Shown piece after piece: positions 9,516 to 19,554 of a stretch of DNA of 49,493 nucleotides. The position numbers and the translations under genes are program-made. The stretch is from Nemertoderma westbladi (Eukaryota > Xenacoelomorpha > Nemertodermatida > Nemertodermatidae), in the NCBI GenBank assembly GCA_032718475.1, contig JAUCBJ010000793.1, forward strand, positions 1-49,493, in the 5' to 3' direction. The notes below the pieces were generated by a model that had not been told where the DNA came from, did not search any database, and saw only the letters and a program-made list of their open reading frames with translations. Numbering within the stretch: position 1 is the stretch's first letter; each line of letters begins with the position of its first letter.

Positions 9516-11084
9516 CTATACTAACAGCAGAACTGTTGAACAGACAAATACCCGTATACTTCTCTGCCAACCTAATGAGTTCCCGCCTAACCAATAAGGC
9601 ACCAAGACTGCTCTACTGTTAAATAAAGGTGATCAGGAGCGTGCTATTACTAAATTGTAGGGCTGCTAAATACAAAACTGCTACTTACCGTTGGATGGCG
9701 CTAATCTGCCGTCCGCTAATATATTTTACTAAATTTACATGGCTCCTGCAAATTCGCTTGTTCCTTTCTCTACCGATCGCTCGACAGAGAGCTAACTGTT
9801 CGAATCTATGAGCCACGCGGGAATAACCAAAACAATAAACCCTAGTCGGCTCCCTAAGCTTACTTAAGACGAGTGTGAGAGGCTCTACACTCAGAGTATA
9901 TTCTTACGCCTAATTTTACTACTGTTGAAGTACGCCAATGCCTATGTCTTTTCTAATCACGAGTACAGAATGTGTGAATGCGAGAATATTTAAAATAATC
10001 AAATGATGGTACAGTACGATGTCTTTCGTGGGTAATACCGCTCCGGGTCTAAACTTGCCTGCGGCTGGCTTTAGGCCAGCAATTTACTAATGCGTGTTGC
10101 GTATTGAATACTGCGATCTAGCTTATTGCCCGCTAATTCAAATAACCGCTCAGCGTGAATAGTTTACGGTACTCTAAATTATTACCTTACTCTCCGCTAT
10201 GCTGCGTACTAATTCTTAATTTTACTAATTAATTACAGTCACAAATATGTAACAGCGTACTAATTACTAAGAGTTCCAGAATGCGTAATTCTAATTTATT
10301 ACACAACAGGTTTCACTAGTAACAGCATAAAATACTGTATTACTTTGACCTAATCAGTAATCATTTATTGTAAACTAAAAATAGAAATTAATCAAAGAGA
10401 AAAGGGGCGCCTACCTAAGCATTCGTAATCATAGGCACACTTCAGTAACACACCAATCAGCGTCAGCAATCACAGATCACAATAGTACAACTTGCAATTA
10501 TACAATCCGCAATTATATAATTCGCCATGCAACTCGCTATTGTAAAGCACGCAGGCCTCTCCCGGGTACATCTAAGGCTTCCTAACTAACCCAATTCCTG
10601 CCCCCTTAATACTACAAAATAGAGACAAAATCTGGATCATCAGCCCCCTAATTGCCGTACCAGCACATGGTCTGCCCGCTACAACGCAAGTTGCCCGACC
10701 GCAACGGTGACCCCCCGCCAGCGTTGCCCGCCTTTGAATCCTCCGCACTCCCTTAGTCGCTAAACCCCCCGATGCGCCCACCGCCTACCGGTACCTTAGC
10801 CCTCCATCAAGATGAATAGCTACCGTAACGGCGCATGCAAATCACAAGTCTGCCAGTCTCAGAAAATCCCGTAGGATTATTGCGTCGAAATGAATTACAT
10901 AGAACCATTAACAAAAGAGGTAGAAATCATAGTTCCGATTGTAATTAGCAGTAATCGTTGGGATTGATTGAGAAACACAAGTGAGAATAGTAGCACTAAC
11001 GAATCATTCCAAGAAATTAATTGAAAAGGTAGAATGCAGAAAATACACACAAATTATACTCCTAAACTTAATGGCACTAAATAT

Positions 11085-11168
11085 GTCTGAGTGAGTTGCT
11101 GCTGTGAGAAAGAGAGAGAGAGATATATATATATATCGCTCTACTGGCAAACCGCCAATTTATAGGTG
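11085..11168 (-). promoter_or_regulatory. Possible minus-strand core promoter
   Basis: Reading the minus strand there is CCTATAAATTGGCGG (about 11156-11170) and then an alternating TATATATATATA run (about 11122-11137). An initiator-like CTCACTCAGA lies near 11090, about 35 bases after the TA run. This geometry suits an LTR promoter driving BEL element 1, but the motifs are common in AT-rich DNA. Confidence 0.22.
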
Positions 11169-11594
11169 ATCCGAGAAGGGTGATGCAATCGCTCTCTCAT
11201 TGGCTCTCCAATCTGCGCTAGCATTAGACCAACCTGGAAGCAGTTAGTCCAATAAGAAAGCCGGATTGTGGCCCTATTGCTCCCCAAACCCACAAAACGT
11301 CACCATATAAGGTAATTTTGCCGATGCTTAATTTAGCGGTACTAATAACATGATGCACAAAAGTTAATTTAGCGCGATTATAAAGAAATCAGACCCGTGA
11401 TAGCTAGCCCATCAAGGCTAATAACAGCAAGCCCGAAATCCAGGGTCCAACTGAACTTGCTACCCTGGAACTATCTACTTATATCATATTACAAAATTAC
11501 ATAGGTAGGGCTACATACTATACAAAATGGATGAGTTCAAAATATATGGGCGTTTCAATTTCCTTATCTAAATGTCACTGCGCTATTATGTCTT

Positions 11595-11765
11595 ATCTAA
11601 AATATTATACTGCATAACGGACTAATATTGCGTACAGTATAACGGACTAATATATTATACTGTATAATGAACCAATATATTATACTGTATAATGGCTAAT
11701 AATGTGTACTGCATAATAACTAATATCGTGTATACAGTACAAGGCTAACAATGTGGATACAGCGC
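11595..11765. repeat. Short degenerate tandem repeat (TATTATACTGTATAATGG units)
   Basis: About five imperfect copies of a roughly 30-36 bp unit containing ATTATACTGTATAA and CTAATA follow one another. They end just before repeat copy A begins. Confidence 0.6.
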
Positions 11766-11782
11766 CATATACCGTAACAACA

Positions 11783-13716
11783 TAGTTTATTGTTTTGGTT
11801 AGAAGGGCCCGCCTCTGTAACCTGCTCCTTTCCTTCATTTAGTAAAGTGACTGTTTATTGTTTTGGTTAGAAAATCCCGACAAATTTTGAATGTTTTGGC
11901 ATAGGCATGTTGAAATCAACTGTCTGACAGTCCAGAAATTATCAGTCTTGACAGTTTGAAGAAATACATACATAAAAAGTCATTAAAGGGACAACAAAAG
12001 TCATTATGCACAATTCGTAAAAAAAAGGAGGACAAAAAAAGTCAAATAAAAGGACATAAAAAATCACTGCCATATTATTCAGTGCTAAAACATTAGTCGC
12101 CTCGATCTATGTTTTAAGTCTATCAATATTGTGCGTATTTTTTACTTTGTATTTATAATTTAATTATGTGCACTGTTTTAGCATAGTTGATAGTCTCTCT
12201 CTTCTTAAATAAAATATATTATCGTATCTAAAAACGATTTGTATTAGTTTAAGAATTGAGAAGGGTTGCTGGAGTAGAAACCGCTAGATATGCGAGTCTA
12301 TCAGTCCGAAAACTTAGCTGTCCAGGATGAACATCATGTTCCACTTCACTATCCTTTTTCTCGACATATACGTAGTACAATAAGTTTAGTAAAGTGCAAT
12401 CAGATTTACATATCCTTGTTGCCTTGACGCCCGAACTTATATGCGATTATATTTTACAAGTATTGGAAGTTTATTATTAGGATAAATAGATAATTAATTA
12501 ATTATTATAAAATTGTGCTCTTTAATATTAATATTTTTCTAGGTATTGCTTCATTAGAACAGAATTTGCATTGGAATCCTTATTTTGGATAATTACTGTA
12601 TCTATAATCTCGTTATCTGTGCGGTGCTAATTTACCAATAAAATTTAGTAATTATCAATAAATATACTACTACTAAGGACATTCGGGTCAGGAATTTCCA
12701 CTGGCCCTTCTTATATTCAATTAATGCTATTTATTGAAATAAATTTATTATTAATGCAATATATTATTATAATGTTGGACAAATTGTTGAAACAAATTGT
12801 AAAATGGTTTAGGCGAGTGTCACTATATTATATACGGAATTCTTACCCAGAATACACCTTGTTGTGGTGGCATCTCCTTTTTAGTATTCATACTCGTGCT
12901 ATACTCACTCACTATCACACGGAATAAATACAAATTTAATTTAAATTATCTACAATACTCAAGTTTGACATGGAATGGAAAACATAATCCATCAGGAGGG
13001 ATATAATTCATCAGGAGCGCTAAAGTTAATGGACTTTCTAACCATAATGTTGCTTTGAGCGTTGGAATTACTAATTACGTCAATATAATTATGAGTTTAA
13101 GTACTGAATCTATTATTGGCAAAGCCATTTATACAGGTAAATTATTATCATTATTATTAGTTATTGATTATTGTCATCTCTATTTACTGTACTTGATAGA
13201 TTAATAATGAGGAAAATAACATAATCCTAGAAAATAACTCTCATAATTCTTCCCAGCGGTGAGTAATTATTATAATATTGCTGCTGCAAAGTCCCTCTCA
13301 CTACTATTTTTAATGGAATTGTTGATTGTACATTATTGCCAATTACTTGTAATATTCGACCTGCATAAATGTTAGTTTTAATATCATAATTTGTCCCCAA
13401 ATTTATGCACTCTGCGGTGACTTTCCGCATATATTCTCAGTATTAACTAAATAGTTTTAGTTATTAATATATAATAAATAGTATAAATACTTTTTGGTCC
13501 ATTTCTGAGTTGTTTCAGCTTTTATAAGACATAAATTCACCTGTTGTCACCCATACCCGATCTCAAGTGGCCAAGTTCCCCAGTGCTTAAATAAATGAGT
13601 GGGAAGCGGGGATGATGCCAATCGTAAAAGCAATATCTTCTCCATACATTTCAAGGAATTATTGGGGTATTTTGGCACACCGCAGTATTGATGGCCCATT
13701 TCGATCTAAAATGTGC
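11783..13716. repeat. 1.9-kb AT-rich repeat unit, copy A
   Basis: Nearly the whole stretch is repeated at 32134-34013 in the same orientation, with high identity by eye. Both start near CATAGTTTATTGTT, include GTAACCTGCTCCTTTCCTTC, and end at the CTACTACTACTAGGTCGA tail of a non-LTR element. Copy A has about 75 extra bases near 12541-12630 and a TCAC duplication near 12905 relative to B. It contains one conserved 67-codon minus-strand ORF (13227-13430), listed separately. I do not recognise the family. Confidence 0.85.
13227..13430 (-). CDS. Conserved 67-residue ORF in repeat copy A
   Basis: An ATG-started frame encodes a 67-residue protein (INLGTNYDIKTNIYAGRILQ in the middle) that is identical in sequence to the ORF at 33524-33727 in copy B. 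The composition looks protein-like (mixed hydrophobic and polar, no low complexity), but identity between two near-identical DNA copies is weak evidence of selection. No recognised domain or signal peptide. It could be a relic of a retroelement or virus-like gene carried by the repeat. Confidence 0.3.
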   Translation of the reverse strand: MRKVTAECINLGTNYDIKTNIYAGRILQVIGNNVQSTIPLKIVVRGTLQQQYYNNYSPLGRIMRVIF

Positions 13717-14235
13717 AAATCCTACTACTACTACTAGGTCGAGCGAACTCGGACAGTGGAAATGAGATCCTTCCAGGCTTCCCGATTCTCCATAGTTGTC
13801 GCAATTTCGTTTCTCCCAAGTTCAGAATCCCTTTCAAGTTGATCTATATATGTTATGGCCGGTCATTCACGACTACGCTTTCCATGAGTTGGTTGCCAGA
13901 AAAATAGATCTGGTATGACCTCGTCTTTACTTCGCCAGCAGTGCCCACTGAATCTTAATCTGCGTTCACGGAGGGTGGTTGATACAGGTGGTATTGTACC
14001 ATAAAGCTCGGCGTTTGTCATGTGTTGTCTCCAGCTGATGTTTAGGGCTGCCCTTAGTAGTCTTGTGTAGCAACCATCAATTCGTTGTTCAAGTGACTTA
14101 GTCAGTGTCCAGGTCTCACCCCCGTATAAAAATACACTTTCCACCCTGGAGAGATCTGATTTCCAGATGGTATCCATTTTTGATAGAGCTACCCAAGCCT
14201 TTGCTATCCTAACTTCTATGTCCTTTTTGCTACTC
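13717..14235 (-). pseudogene. 3' end of APE-type non-LTR retrotransposon (copy A)
   Basis: On the minus strand the C-terminal region after the RT palm is recognisable: VESVFLYGGETWTLTKSLEQ, TNAELYGTIPPVSTTLRERR, LRFSGHCWRSKDEV, then a stop in the conserved GKRSRGRP region. The sequence ends with a TAG-repeat tail at 13717-13730. Relative to the longer copy at 34014-37510 it lacks about 33 bases near 14143, a deletion it shares with copy C. It is 5' truncated at about 14235, where it joins an unrelated RT fragment. Confidence 0.85.
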
Positions 14236-14239
14236 TGTA

Positions 14240-14490
14240 GAAACTTAAGCCTATTACTACTTAGTAGCAGTAGTTACTTTCGAGAAAATATTTTTCATTG
14301 TACTTTCTCCTGATAAGCAGTTATCCAATGTGGCGCCTAACTATTTAACTTCCTTTTTATTTTCTATTTTATGTCCATTACTAGTGACTTCAAACTTAGT
14401 TACCTTCTTTAACTTTCTTTTGGAACCAAACAAAATACTTTCGGTTACCGTAGTGAATGGATAGCTTATTATCAACCAACCACTTATTAT
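14240..14490 (-). pseudogene. Second RT fragment (CR1/L2-like) fused to the copy A element
   Basis: Minus-strand coding here matches, with decay, the cleaner frame at 44274-44528: a TLFGSKRKLKKVTKFEVTS block and a KYLGATLDNCLSGE block. The KYLG-TLD phrase is typical of the region after the YADD motif in CR1/L2/Jockey-type reverse transcriptases. The junction with the non-LTR 3' fragment (CTACTCTGTAGAAACTTAAG) is the same in copies A and C, so the chimera existed before duplication. Confidence 0.6.
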
Positions 14491-14499
14491 AGGATTCTA

Positions 14500-14757
14500 G
14501 AAATATATATAGTGAATATTATGCAGTATATATAGTGAATATGATTCATTATATATAGTGAATATTATGCAGTATATATAGTGAATATTATATAGTATAG
14601 TGAATATTATACAGTGTAATGAATATTACACAGTTAGTGAATATTACACAGTAGTGAATATTACACAGTAGTGAATATTACACAGTTAGTGAATATTACA
14701 CAGTTAGTGAATATTACACAGTAAGTGAATATTACACAGTTAGTGAATATTATACAT
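14500..14757. repeat. Minisatellite, GTGAATATTACACAGTTA unit (expanded)
   Basis: About thirteen imperfect 15-20 bp units (core GTGAATATTA-ACAGT) in tandem. The left units carry a longer TATATA spacer. The equivalent position in copy C (44545-44605) has only about three units, so the array length varies between copies. Confidence 0.9.
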
Positions 14758-15190
14758 TTGGATTATATATATTTGTATTTATATATTTATATATTATATT
14801 TATATATTTGGAACCCCCTAATTGAGAATCATCTTACATTCTATGTAAGCTGACAAAAAATTAATTTATATTGACAATTTTACCTTAAAACATATAAGCC
14901 TACGAAAATCTCGTGTTCATGACTTATATTTTTGTAAAGTAAATGTCTAATTAATTAATATAAATGAAAACTAATGCACAATAATAATACATAATACTAA
15001 TACAACAATTATACACATGGTCTCTTGTTGTAATTTTTAATAATATGTTATAACTTCTGCTATCTAGCGTCATGGATAAAGAGTTCTGCCGATGACATGC
15101 GCATCCACAACGAGAAAAGATATTCTGCATGCCCCATGATCGGCCCAATAGATTCTGTCTGGATCCCAAGATTATATCTAGGTGGGCCTC
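14758..15190. repeat. Distal part of composite repeat, copy A
   Basis: AT-rich DNA shared with 44606-45013, ending at CTAGGTGGGCC in both. On the minus strand a short coding-like stretch reads AHLDIILGSRQNLLGRSWG with Cys residues after it. I cannot assign it. Confidence 0.7.
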
Positions 15191-15483
15191 ATTGTTCGCG
15201 TTATTTTCATTCTGGCCCTGGGTACCCACCAATTTATAAACTCATTCCAAATGAAAATTCCAAATACACCCAGGCATGGTGGGCAACAAACTAGAAGTCA
15301 TAAAACCCAAAATTATTCGATTACGGGCTGTTTTCCGGGAAGGCTGACTATCAAATTGTCGGCTTTCCAAGGTTAAAAGGTGGCCCTGATATTCAAGGAA
15401 TCAAGTACTTGGCTTCAGGTAGAGATCCTGACAGCCTAGCATAGGCCGTGCGCCCGAGCCTAGAGCGAAGGGACAACCTATCC

Positions 15484-15630
15484 CCCAGTGGGTTCTTTTA
15501 CTGTGAGTAGTACGAGCCTGAAAAGGACTCGGAAACAAGCAGACCAGGAGGCCACGCAGTGGGAATTTGGTTTGAACTTCTCGGATTTCCCCAGTGGGTT
15601 CTTTTACTTGTGAGTAGTACGAGCCTGAAA
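15484..15630. repeat. Pair of about 40-bp direct repeats
   Basis: The unit CCCAGTGGG ... GTACGAGCCTGAAA occurs at 15484-15533 and 15590-15630, about 106 bases apart. The two differ by one base (TTACTGTG versus TTACTTGTG). This could be the core of a short interspersed element or an LTR-like duplicate; no poly(A) or tRNA head is evident. Confidence 0.65.
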
Positions 15631-15734
15631 TGTTGAACCTAACTTCAGGCTTTATCTTTTATATCACTGTTATAATATAATAATACAAAACACAATTCAG
15701 CAATTCACTATTTCTGTTATACTTTATATTAATA

Positions 15735-15806
15735 GATATATATATATTTAATATATAATATATATAATAATAATAATAATAATAATATAATATATATATT
15801 TATTAG
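15735..15806. repeat. AT/AATAAT microsatellite
   Basis: Runs of ATATAT and (AAT)n at 15735-15806. Confidence 0.85.
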
Positions 15807-16120
15807 GCCTATACACTTGGGAGGCAGTATGCAGTATGGTACACACAACAAACACCTAAACTAACTAACCAACAGACTTCCAACCCAGTACCGGTACTTC
15901 AATAAAATATACAAATTACTTTCATTGTCCGTTAACTCTAACATTAGATATATTTTCTTTTCTTTCTGGAACTAATCATAATATGGTAAGTATCTTAATT
16001 AATACAACTTTCTCGATTTTTAATAAACGTAATATCACTAAAAATATTTAGATTGTTTAACATTTCCTATTTTTCCGATTTTACTTTCTCCTTTCTCTTA
16101 TAAATGATGTTTTAGTTCAT

Positions 16121-16621
16121 TTATTTCTGCATAATATGACCAATAAGTTCAAAACCATGGCGTTCTTTTGTTAAAACATCAGCTAAATTTTGTTTTGAAT
16201 CAATAATGTATAATTCAACGCCATCATTCATCATGGATTGTCGAATAGTTGCTAGTTCAACTTTCAAGCGCATTTCAGTAGCTTCATTTATAACTGTACG
16301 GAGGTTATCATATAGACCTTTACTATCTGTATATAGCTTGACAGTTTTTACGTCAATGTGTAATTCCTTTAGAAACGATTTAACAAACATCGAATGATCT
16401 ACACCTGAGCTGGCTGCCAAAAGCTCTGCCCCAAACGTTGACCGGCAAACCCGTTGAATGCGATTAGAATGCCATGTAAGCACATTAGTGCGATCAGAAG
16501 CTCCACTATCAGTAATAAAGTTTATAAGCCCAGCTTGTGAGCGAACATCTTCTAAGTTTGCAAAACCTGTATCAACATAAGTTTCAATCAAACAGTTGTT
16601 CAAATTAATAGGTTTACACAA
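16121..16621 (-). pseudogene. Copia RNase H
   Basis: A 166-codon frame carries the copia RNase H signature: YVDTGFANLEDVRSQAG with the first Asp, STFGAELLAAS with the catalytic Glu, LYTDSKGLYDNL with an Asp, and the terminal motif NLADVLTKE. It would degrade the RNA strand during cDNA synthesis. It is separated from the RT frame by about 115 bases in which another frame still reads YGVSALLGYATSIKVKHVKA, so at least two frameshifts divide RT from RNase H. Confidence 0.85.
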
Positions 16622-16735
16622 AATTTCTACTGGTTCTAGTGACTTGCTTTGCGGAGTAGTTTATTAGCTGCCTTCACATGTTTCACTTTTATAGAGGTCG
16701 CATATCCAAGAAGTGCTGATACACCATAAAGAATA

Positions 16736-17449
16736 TCAGCCGGGTAGAGTTTCCTGACCATTGCAATGATCTAAGTAATGATCGATATTGATGCCACATT
16801 CTTTAGCTGAATCCTGTAAATCAGATTCATTTTCTATTTTAACCGGCTGAACATTGTCTAAATAATTAGGCTGTGAATAAATTATGTCAAAATGATCATC
16901 ATAAGTGATTGTTTGAATCTGTAAACCAGTAAATGTGAAATTGTCACTCTTTTCAGTTCCAATCACTAATAACTTTTTAAGCTCCACAATCACATTCTGG
17001 TGAAAATCAGGTATACCACCATGTAAAATATCATCAACATGAATAACCATTATTCCAATAACAGGGCTATTCCTTATGAAATAATAGACAGCACTATCAC
17101 ATTTAGACCGCAACATTCCAAGGCCTTCCAAAATGCCATCTATCCTGTTGTACCACATGCATGGCGCATCAACCAACCCATAAGCACCCTTCAATAACTT
17201 CCAGTACTTATCAGTTTCAGCTTCTTTAGGTAGCTTTACATATACATCTCGTTGCCACTCATTGCCTTGTAAGAATGCTGCTTTTATATCCAATAAATGG
17301 GGTCTAAATCCTAAAGATGGCATGACTGATAAAACTACCTTCAAGGAATCACGATTTGCTGTTGGTGATTCAGTTTCTGGTATATGTTTATTGGTATCCT
17401 GAAAACCACGAATTACAAGTCTTGCTTTTTTGTAAATATTTCCTTCCAT
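16736..17449 (-). pseudogene. Copia reverse transcriptase
   Basis: A 237-codon frame begins within the RT fingers (KARLVIRGFQD, SPTANRDSLKVVLS). It has the A-motif LLDIKAAFLQG with catalytic Asp, the GLVDAPCMWY segment, and the C-motif VIHVDDILHGG, with HVDD in place of the commoner YVDD. The frame ends at a break before RNase H. Metazoan copia elements (such as the GalEa group) share this arrangement; subgroup assignment is a guess. Confidence 0.88.
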
Positions 17450-17500
17450 ATCAACCTTCTCAGTAATAACCCATTTATTAGTGACCCATTCATATTTCTT

Positions 17501-17990
17501 CTAATTATTTAATTCACTTCGTTTTGCAGAATCCAAAGAGCCAATATCATTTGTTTCATATATATCATTAATTCCAAAGTGTTTTATAGGCTGAGTTATG
17601 CGCTTTTCTCGCACATTCTCAATAATACTGGAGTCTACTCTCATGTTCTCCAAATTCGAATCTGTACTGCTAATGTTACTAGTGGAAATAATATCATTTG
17701 CTGGTGAACTGTGATTTGGTCTCCCCACAAACTTGGAAGAATTATCACAAATTCCTGCATCCAAAACACTATCCTCTTTATCAATCTTAACATCATTCCT
17801 TGAAATAGCAGACCCTTCATTCGAGCGTCTTAGATGAGTTGAGTAAACTTTAACAATGGAGCCTCCATGTCGTACAAATATAACCTGCCCGCAGAGCCAA
17901 TAACAACTGCAGGACCGTGCCAACCTTTAGATCGTTTGCACGACCCATCTCTCCAGTAGAAAATGTCTTCTTTTGGAAAAAAAAAATGGT
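17501..17990 (-). pseudogene. Copia integrase C-terminus and linker
   Basis: In the minus strand, two frames together read a YWRDGS...WHGPAVVIG block and QVIFVRHGGSIVKVYSTHLRR. This is the GKGT/SH3-like end of copia integrase that precedes RT. The rest (RSNEGSAISRNDVKIDKEDS, then SIIENVREKRITQPIK) is a poorly conserved linker. It is truncated upstream; an A-run at about 17978 marks the approximate end of similarity. Confidence 0.7.
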
Positions 17991-18119
17991 GCACCCGATG
18001 CATACAATCTCATGGATAAGGCTTTTTTTTATTTCGAACTTGCCTCAGACTCAGACTCATTATTACATTCGTGAAATTTTTTGGTAATTTTTAAAGTGTC
18101 ATCTGGGGTACGAATAAAA

Positions 18120-18798
18120 CAAGTAGTCAAATATGTTAGTCAAAAATCACGTCAAGAGCTTCAGTTAATTCACATTTCGCCTCCTTTCTGTACATGACTT
18201 GAATTTGCACAACTCAATGCAATGATGTTGATGTTTGTTTTGTAGGCAGATACAGAATAACAAAACAAAGACTCAACACCCAATTATAAAGACCTGCATA
18301 ATCATCTAACATGTGTTAACTTTCGTTTATTGTTTTGGTTCCCCCAACATACCTCAGTAACGTGTTCCTTTACTAACCTGCTCCTTTAAATAGCAATGGG
18401 ACTTATCGCTCTTATGGATCTAACGCGACTTCACCTCTTTGTTTTATACAGAACAGGCAGTAAAGTCTTGGATCTTTGTTTTGTACTCAACCGGCAGATA
18501 CATGTTGGTGGTTTACAATTGCAATACAGCAGAGATAGAGAGAGAGAGGATATATTATGGAGCCGGTAGAACATACATCCAATCAGGTATTACCATATCC
18601 TCCTCATCTAACAGCCATCCCAGACCTATGGGAGAAGATACATTGATGATGGGTACTAAGCTTATATACGATTGGTAGTTGGCTCTGGATAGGTGTCTCT
18701 CTTTAAACAATATTTACAAGGTGGCAGCAAGGTTGACTCGATTTCTCCATGTTTTGAACAGAAAAGACGATACCGAAGCTCGTTCACGTCATTAACTT
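18120..18798 (-). pseudogene. Cys-rich repetitive gene copy 1, C-terminal part
   Basis: The minus strand encodes VNDVNELRYRLFCSKHGEIE and then STLLPPCKYCL. It matches the plus-strand copy at 19555-20007 closely as DNA, so the two form an inverted repeat. Further on, decayed frames resemble a DWM-x-LPAP block, a Cys-rich tail and an acidic end. I recall this arrangement from abundant uncharacterised invertebrate proteins (a LPPC-x-CL ... RANYQA-x-IW block, often after HAFTGCD), but I do not know a function. The arm is interrupted at about 18250-18478 by sequence absent from copy 2, and at its 5' side by a MITE. Confidence 0.6.
18250..18478. repeat. Insertion in the left inverted arm with dispersed motif
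   Basis: This stretch is missing from the matching arm at 19880-19905. It contains TTTATTGTTTTGGTT and AACCTGCTCCTTTA, the same phrases found near the start of repeat copies A (about 11790-11870) and B (about 32140-32220), so it is probably a short relative of that repeat. The flanks GTAGGCAGATACA and CCGGCAGATACAT suggest a duplicated target. Confidence 0.5.
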
Positions 18799-19105
18799 CA
18801 GGCCCGTAGCCAGGGGGGGTTCGTTGGTTCGAACGAACCGCCCTTTTGAGAAAAGTGCCCTTTTTTACGAACACATGTTTAAAATGCCCTTTTTATAATT
18901 ACCTTTTGGAAAAATATACTCCATTCAATTATATTCACATATTCGTAAAAGTGCTCTTTCCAGTAAAGCAAATATTAAAGTTACATTAGAAGCTAGAACA
19001 TTTCGTATCGGGCTTGGATATTTGTCATTATATAAAAAATTGAAAAAGTGCCCTTTTTTGGAAAAAATCGAACCACCCTTTTAAAATTCTGGCTATGGGC
19101 CTGAA
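18799..19105. mobile_element. 307-bp MITE with 15-bp TIRs
   Basis: Starts CAGGCCCGTAGCCAG and ends CTGGCTATGGGCCTG, imperfect 15-bp inverted termini with one mismatch. It is flanked by AACTT at 18794-18798 and 19106-19110, a 5-bp target duplication. Just inside is a palindrome (GGTTCGT ... AACGAACC). AGTGCCCTTTTTT recurs inside. It has no transposase and so is non-autonomous; the superfamily is uncertain. It is inserted in copy 1 of the Cys-rich gene family. Confidence 0.9.
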
Positions 19106-19435
19106 CTTCTGACATTCATGTAAAGCAATAAGTATTATGCATAAGTCAGGTCCAAGATTAGCTGATATAGTGTTTATATTACAATGCGTTATTCTACTTA
19201 GAGATCCACACTTTTGATAAACCTGGCATTTCAGGACATTGTTTTCATCCCTTGTAATGTATTTGAGTTGGTTGAAGGTCATGATGGCATTGATTTGTGT
19301 CCATTTATTGCCGACCCCCTCATTATCATCTCGAATATGAATGTCACATACTTGATCCAGTCTTTGACGTTTGCTATTGGATACACCCTCCCCCCCCCCC
19401 CCCACCACCCCTTTCATTGAAACCTGCCTCTGCAC
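19106..19435 (-). pseudogene. Cys-rich repetitive gene copy 1, upstream part
   Basis: Minus-strand frame upstream of the MITE: NKWTQINAIMTFNQLKYITR ... KCQVYQKCGSLSRI, then LGPDLCIILIALHECQ. The LGP-x-x-C-x-x-LI-x-LH phrase corresponds to the segment preceding HAFTGCD in the related proteins I recall. Removing the MITE joins this segment directly to VNDVNELRY, so the roughly 80-100 residues usually between them are missing. A 14-C run at about 19390 lies in the N-terminal part. Confidence 0.5.
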
Positions 19436-19554
19436 TGATGTCTATATTATTCTTAACCCTCCAACACATGTTAATATTCATCATTGGCGAACATTGGCAA
19501 CTATCAGAATCGTATCTAGAGATTTAGAAAGTTTTATATGCCAATTATATCTCA

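Larger units (their letters stand above)
8252..11782. other. Non-coding stretch, possible 5' LTR/leader of BEL element 1
   Basis: No convincing coding frame is seen. It is AT-rich apart from a short GC-richer patch near 10550-10800. It lies directly upstream of the element 1 ATG, so it should include leader, primer-binding site and 5' LTR. I find no clear primer-binding site: TGGACCAAC on the minus strand near 8362 is only a weak candidate. LTR limits cannot be set because the partner LTR is outside the window. Internal features are listed separately. Confidence 0.4.
15191..16055. other. Intergenic: direct repeats and AT microsatellite
   Basis: No supported gene. It contains two copies of CCCAGTGGGTTCTTTTACT followed by GTGAGTAGTACGAGCCTGAAA (15484-15533 and 15590-15630). 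It also contains an AT/AAT microsatellite at about 15735-15806. Confidence 0.6.
16040..17990 (-). mobile_element. Decayed Ty1/copia retrotransposon (3' half)
   Basis: Order on the minus strand is integrase-RT linker, RT, RNase H, then a possible polypurine tract (GGAAAAATAGGAAA) directly before TGTTAAACAATC at 16062, the classical copia LTR start. Gag, protease and most of integrase are missing. The upstream limit is around 17990, where recognisable coding ends. Three or more frame breaks show that it is dead. Confidence 0.75.

Noticed and set aside
10572-10781. 69-codon minus-strand ORF in a GC-richer patch
   Set aside because: Low-complexity composition, no motif, no conserved copy.
12724-12927. 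Hydrophobic plus-strand ORF in repeat copies A and B
   Set aside because: AT-driven Ile/Leu composition; its length changes with a 4-base indel between the copies.
15420-15640. tRNA-derived SINE
   Set aside because: TAGTACGAGCCTG and GGTTTGAACTTC only loosely resemble pol III A and B boxes, and no tRNA fold or tail is visible.
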